From the NCBI RefSeq assembly GCF_029227915.1, contig NC_079878.1, positions 6,510,001-6,574,000 of the forward strand: a stretch of DNA of 64,000 nt, in the 5' to 3' direction. A program made the position numbers and the translations under genes. Origin of the DNA: Hydractinia symbiolongicarpus. Taxonomy: Eukaryota > Cnidaria > Hydrozoa > Anthoathecata > Hydractiniidae. Under the pieces are notes generated by a model, which worked only from the letters and a program-made list of their open reading frames with translations, did no database searches and was not told where the DNA came from. Below are positions 59,470-64,000 of this stretch, piece by piece. Every line of letters starts with the position of its first letter. Position 1 is the stretch's first letter.

Positions 59470-62400
59470 TTTCTATAAAAAGAATAGAGAAATTATGACT
59501 TTGGTCTTAACTTCAATTAAAATGTACCGTAAATTGCTAAATTTGACGCTAGGCCTTATTACTTGGGCAAGGACGATTTCGAATGCGTCGTTTGTTTCAC
59601 AAGATGTATGTTCCGGATTATTACATTTTTTTTAGCTTTATATTAAATCCTATAATTTCAATATATTATAATTTTCCTGTATAAACCTGTTAAATTAACC
59701 AGCTTAAATTTTAGGTGAAAAAAATACCATTTTAATGTTATCACTATTTGCAGCATGATTTTTGTGTTCACTGTGCACTCCAGTGTCAGATAATCAGATT
59801 GATAGATCGTCCGGGGTTATTTCAAGGAATCTCCGTGCGTGTAAACGAGACACATGGATTGTAAGCGAGGCGATAAAAGTAATATGGAAGTGATTTAACA
59901 AATTAATACATTCCTAATAATCACATTCTCCTCTTTTGAGCTTGTAAAAGCATTGTTATTATATACGTCTGTCGTAATTACCAGAAAGTTGCTAGTTCAC
60001 TAGACTTGTTAAAAGCACTTTTTAGAATATTGATACCCTTCTACTTGAGATTAACTGACCAAACTTCAAAATATCACCAATCTTTTAATCTTCTCCTAAA
60101 TGAACTCTGAAATTGTCAAAGTCAAAATTTATAAATATTTCGAGAACATAATATTCGCAGAAAATTGGGCTGTTTTTGAGGGTTGCACTGGGTGGTACAA
60201 AGGGATAAGGTATACCCTCAAAGGGTCAGGGTGAATGTCTAAAGAATATATGTCAGGCAGTATACTATTAATATTATTATTCACGACTATTTCTACAGGA
60301 TTGTCCGTCGTAGCTCTACATTACATACTAACACGGTCTATAAAAGCAGAAGTTTTTTTTTTCAATTAAACTTTTTTCCCTTTTGAATCCAGTTAACTTA
60401 TTTTGTAAGAGAATGTTATGTAATACAGTATTTTTTAGACGTTTGGTCTTCCTTGTATGAAAAAATGACGTGTACGTAAGACATGTGAAAATAGACAAAA
60501 AGAAATTTAAAAAAACAAGCAGAAAATATAAAAACGAGATTACCTTTGTTGTACTTTTATTTTACAAATATAGTTTTACGTTGCATGTAAACTGATTCAA
60601 ACCTTTAATAGCTTTCATTTTTACAGTTATACCTAAGCGCGTTACAACGTCATATAAGGCCCAGTACACACGATCATGCTATATTTATTGAAGTATGACT
60701 AATTTTAAAACTGTTAGAACGATCCAAAAAAATGTTTTCTTCCTCTCCCTTTGTAATTTCTAGCTATAAAAAAGAAATCGAATTTACATTTGTTTAAGCA
60801 AACACTTTTTTATTATTACTTTCATTCTGTGCAAATATAAAAACATATGCACACAGAAACATAACAGACCAACCAAGTAATTTGAGAATTTGTTCTCTTA
60901 AACTCGCCCAGTTTCTCTCTAAACTTAACAGTTTTTTAAATCAGATATTAAAACTACGAAACGAAGTTAAATGGCGATTTGGAATAACAAGAAATCTCTA
61001 TTCACTGCTGTTTTGACAAAATATAAACCTTTGTCAAACTTTATGACTCTTTTATGGCTCAGTTACACTCTAGTAAAATATTACAGCCTATTGAAATTGT
61101 ATACATTTAAAGCTCTCTTTTCTAACTCTTTTTTGTTTAAATAGATAATCTTTGGGAAGGGTCTAATTATCGAACTTAAAGAACGTGCCGATGCATCTGT
61201 TGCACGGATTAATGGATAGAACTATTCTCCACCCCAGAGCTCTTTGAGATAAACCTCGAAAATACTCTGTGGACGAGAATGAGGCAGAACGCCAGCGGAA
61301 ACAATACAGACAGTTTGTTTAACTGCTGCATCACTTCATGGCAGTTAAAATCTTTCGTCAATAAATACATTTGTAAAGCGGATAGAATTACAGCTATTAA
61401 GTCTTTCATTCTCAGTATCAAATTGTTAAAATAAAAACGTGTAAGCAGAGCTTTATTTGCGCCTACAAGAATGTTAATCACCCACGTGCATTGTTTGATG
61501 GCATTTAGAGTTAATCACCTTAAGTCAAAACATACAATAACCTACTATTCAAACGAATTCTTCTGCTTCTCCCACAGCGTGCATGGATATTTAAAGATAT
61601 GACGTCACGCGGGAATAATTAGTAGTTGTCATAATTAAGAAATGCGTGATGTTGAAAAAATCTGTACCGGCTTGTTGGTTATGTAAGAAGGGAAATTGCT
61701 TAAATTTGCTACGTGCATGAAAATTTATCGTTTTATTATGCAGACTATTCTATAACAAAGGTAACCCTAGGGCAATAAGTTGATTTTATGAGCGACACTT
61801 GCGTATAAAGTCGGGAAAATTGCTAAAACGTGTTTTATCAAACATATGTTTGCGTGTCCGTCTTTGTCTTCAAAGAACCTTTTAAACTGGGATATCTCAT
61901 TAATTGTTTCTTGAAGAAGTCTGATCCTGTGTATGACAAAATATTTGCATTTTCATGAACTGTTGATGACGTCATTAGAAGTTGAAGATAACCACCAAAC
62001 AAATTTTAGAAACGTTTTTTTTTATAACGACATGTTAAGAACCAGGCGATATCAATAGTAAAGCCTGACTCTCAGTTCGACTACCTCTAAAGTGTTTTTT
62101 TTTTCAACAAGACTAAAGCTAGTCGGCACGCTGGGTCGGTGAGCTAGTCGGTTTATTGTCGTAAATTTTAAAAGATATAACTTATAAAGCTTGTCAGCAT
62201 AATCATGTTTATCCTGAAGGGAAGCAATTTCAAATGTGGTGTAGCTAGTAATGACGTGTACGTTCTCATGAAAACCACGCACAATATCAGAATTATTCAC
62301 ACAATGCATTTTTTTTCAATATTTACATCATCCATTGTTATGGCTTGCTTTTTTTTTGTTTTTGCGTTGCTACAAACTTTCCTTGAAACTCGACATTTTG

Positions 62401-62682
62401 TATACCTTTTAACGAAAAAAAACTTGAAGACCCTAGCTTTTCGATGATTTATTTATTTATTTTTCTATCAATATTTTTTATTAGGGGTACTCTTTTTACT
62501 CTCATCTCATCAACAAGATTCTTTTTTGTTAGGATGGTTTCGGAATTGTTTCACTACTTTTTGTTTAAGCTTTATTACTTCTGATGACAATGCATAAAAA
62601 ATGCTAACGTAGACAAAAATGTAATTATACAAATTAATGCTTTATCTTATACACTGCAATTATGTCAAGTTATATTATATAT
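59470..62682. other. Region upstream of the claudin-like gene, no gene recognised
   Basis: Presumably includes the claudin-like promoter. The longest frame (61,209-61,481, minus) lacks an ATG at its start and resembles no family I know, although it contains two hydrophobic stretches. I see no exon chain or recognised repeat here. Confidence 0.4.
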
Positions 62683-62683
62683 T

Positions 62684-62799
62684 ACTAGTCGTTAGCCCGT
62701 GGAAAAATCAACGGTTTCGCTCGTCCTTTTATACTTGCGCAGCTAAGCTACCATTTTGCGTGACAGACCCACAGACGTATACGGGTATTATAATATAGA
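62684..62799 (-). mobile_element. Helitron-like terminal repeat, copy 1
   Basis: Read on the minus strand, an imperfect hairpin (ccgttgatttttccacggg) is followed by ctaacgactag and T. That is the hairpin-plus-CTRR arrangement of Helitron 3' ends. The other end is near attataatacccgtatacg. The classification is an inference. Confidence 0.45.
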
Positions 62800-62976
62800 C
62801 TAGTCGTTAACCCGTGGAAAAATCCACGGGTTTGCCCGTCCTTTAAATTTACCCTTGGAAACAAAGCGGATAAAAATATATTGCATTTGATATTCGTGTT
62901 TCCGTAGCACGATTTTCTAACTCAGCGGGGGTGCGCGCAGAGACAGACAAAATAGGGCTATTATAAAAGAGATATC
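62799..62976 (-). mobile_element. Helitron-like terminal repeat, copy 2
   Basis: The minus-strand 3' end has a perfect 8-bp-arm hairpin (cccgtgga/tccacggg, 62,811-62,830), then ttaacgactag and T. It lies end to end with copy 1. The body differs from copy 1, while the terminal 35 bp or so is nearly the same, as expected for non-autonomous Helitrons sharing ends. Confidence 0.5.
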
Positions 62977-63357
62977 ACAACTTTAAAAAAAAAAATGGGG
63001 AATTTTATTAAAATAAACACAATTGTTATTATTTTTGACGCCACTTTCTTTTTTGCCTCATCTCTCTTCAGGTAACAGCAAATGAAACTACCGGCACCTA
63101 CATATTTACGAAGGTTGAAGGTATCACTCTATTAGATGTCTTAAAAAGGGGATATGTCTTTAAAGCCCATGTTCAATAACTACATTGGAGTCAATTCTTA
63201 ATTTCCATTATTACAATATGGAGAATAATGTGGTTGGACAGAGGGACAAACTTTAAAGATCGTCCCATAATTTGCTATGTACGTTGATTTACTTCAAATT
63301 TGTTGAAGTAAAAGTTCAATATCAAAATCGGATGTCCTTAGTCACTCAGTATGTGCC

Positions 63358-63658
63358 CCAATATCAAAAACATAGTTACGCACTGTACAATATCGAAACA
63401 AGGTTACGCATTGTTACAATATCGAAACATGGTTACGCGCTCTTATAACATCGAAACATGGTTATGCGCTGTTACAAAACCAAAAATGGTTACGTGCTGT
63501 TAGAACATCAGAACATGGTTATGCGCTGTTACAATACGAAGCATGGTTACGTGCTGTTAGAAGATCAAAACATGGTTACGCACCGTTACAATATCGAAAC
63601 ATGGTTACGTGTTGTTAGAATATCGAAACATGGTTACGTACTGTTACAATATCAATGC
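63358..63658. repeat. 29-bp minisatellite
   Basis: About ten diverged units resembling aacatggttacgcgctgtta followed by caatatcg, with drift between cgcgctg, cgtgctg and cgcaccg and between acaatat and agaacat. The plus-strand open frame across it is a by-product of the repeat. Confidence 0.92.
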
Positions 63659-64000
63659 TATAATTTACCGAATTTTCCGAGCTTAAAATGTTTTGTAAAG
63701 CACGCGTGTCATAGAGGATGGATTTTAAAAGATTGACGTCCTGGGCAAAGTTGTTCCATAAATTATTTACTTGTTTGTAGGTTACTTTTCAAACCTTGTT
63801 TCCAAACTGCAGTGGTCAATAGAGCAGAATGAACTGTTCAGATTTTTATTTGCAGTTATTTATAACATTTTAGATTCCAACATTGTAGTAATATTACCTA
63901 ACGAATATTTGTTCCATGCTTATCTAGTCAAAAAGTCAAGTTGTGCTACACTGTCTCTGATAACTAAATGTGTAAAGTTGATAACGAGAAGTCGAGTGTA

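Noticed and set aside
61209-61481. 90-codon minus-strand frame with two hydrophobic stretches
   Set aside because: It begins at GTG rather than ATG, matches no family I recognise and has no partner exons nearby.
63458-63736. 92-codon plus-strand frame
   Set aside because: It runs through the 29-bp minisatellite and reflects the repeat only.
1-64000. CRISPR arrays, bacterial operons or prophage
   Set aside because: The window is intron-rich animal DNA; the tandem arrays have no spacer structure.

Overview
The window is animal nuclear DNA, AT-rich, with short exons, GT-AG introns, AATAAA signals and many transposon relics. The conserved proteins and the repeat set (a non-LTR element with a PHD-like finger, hAT relics, Helitron-like ends) fit a cnidarian, probably a hydrozoan. 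The species cannot be fixed from the sequence alone.

Layout. (1) 0.45-16.5 kb, plus strand: ARMC8, an armadillo subunit of the CTLH/GID ubiquitin ligase, in 19 inferred coding exons. A 1.6-kb 26-bp minisatellite, a LINE tail and a hAT relic lie in its introns. (2) 17.3-19.0 kb, plus: a two-exon myosin regulatory light chain. (3) 22.9-44.3 kb, minus: UBE4A, a U-box ubiquitin chain-elongation ligase, in 27 coding exons that sum exactly in frame to 1091 residues. Its 9.3-kb intron 12 holds, on the opposite strand, an intronless 469-residue receptor channel. That protein has a binding-protein-like ectodomain and a potassium-channel selectivity filter. The same intron holds a DDE-integrase DNA transposon and LINE copies. 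(4) 44.7-46.7 kb: a broken hAT transposon. (5) 47.3-53.9 kb, minus: EIF3K in 9 exons. (6) 54.25-54.95 kb, plus: acylphosphatase in 4 exons, divergent from EIF3K across a 337-bp shared promoter gap. (7) 56.1-59.5 kb, minus: a claudin/PMP22-like four-pass membrane protein in 3 exons. (8) 59.5-64 kb: no recognised gene; Helitron-like ends and a minisatellite.

The exon models were assembled by hand from translated blocks and splice consensus. The main support is that exon phases match and total lengths are multiples of three. The genes are mostly unrelated housekeeping genes, although ARMC8 and UBE4A both serve ubiquitin ligation. The most unusual locus is the nested potassium-filter receptor channel at 30,494-31,903. 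A second theme is near-perfect hairpins that look newly made inside dispersed repeats.
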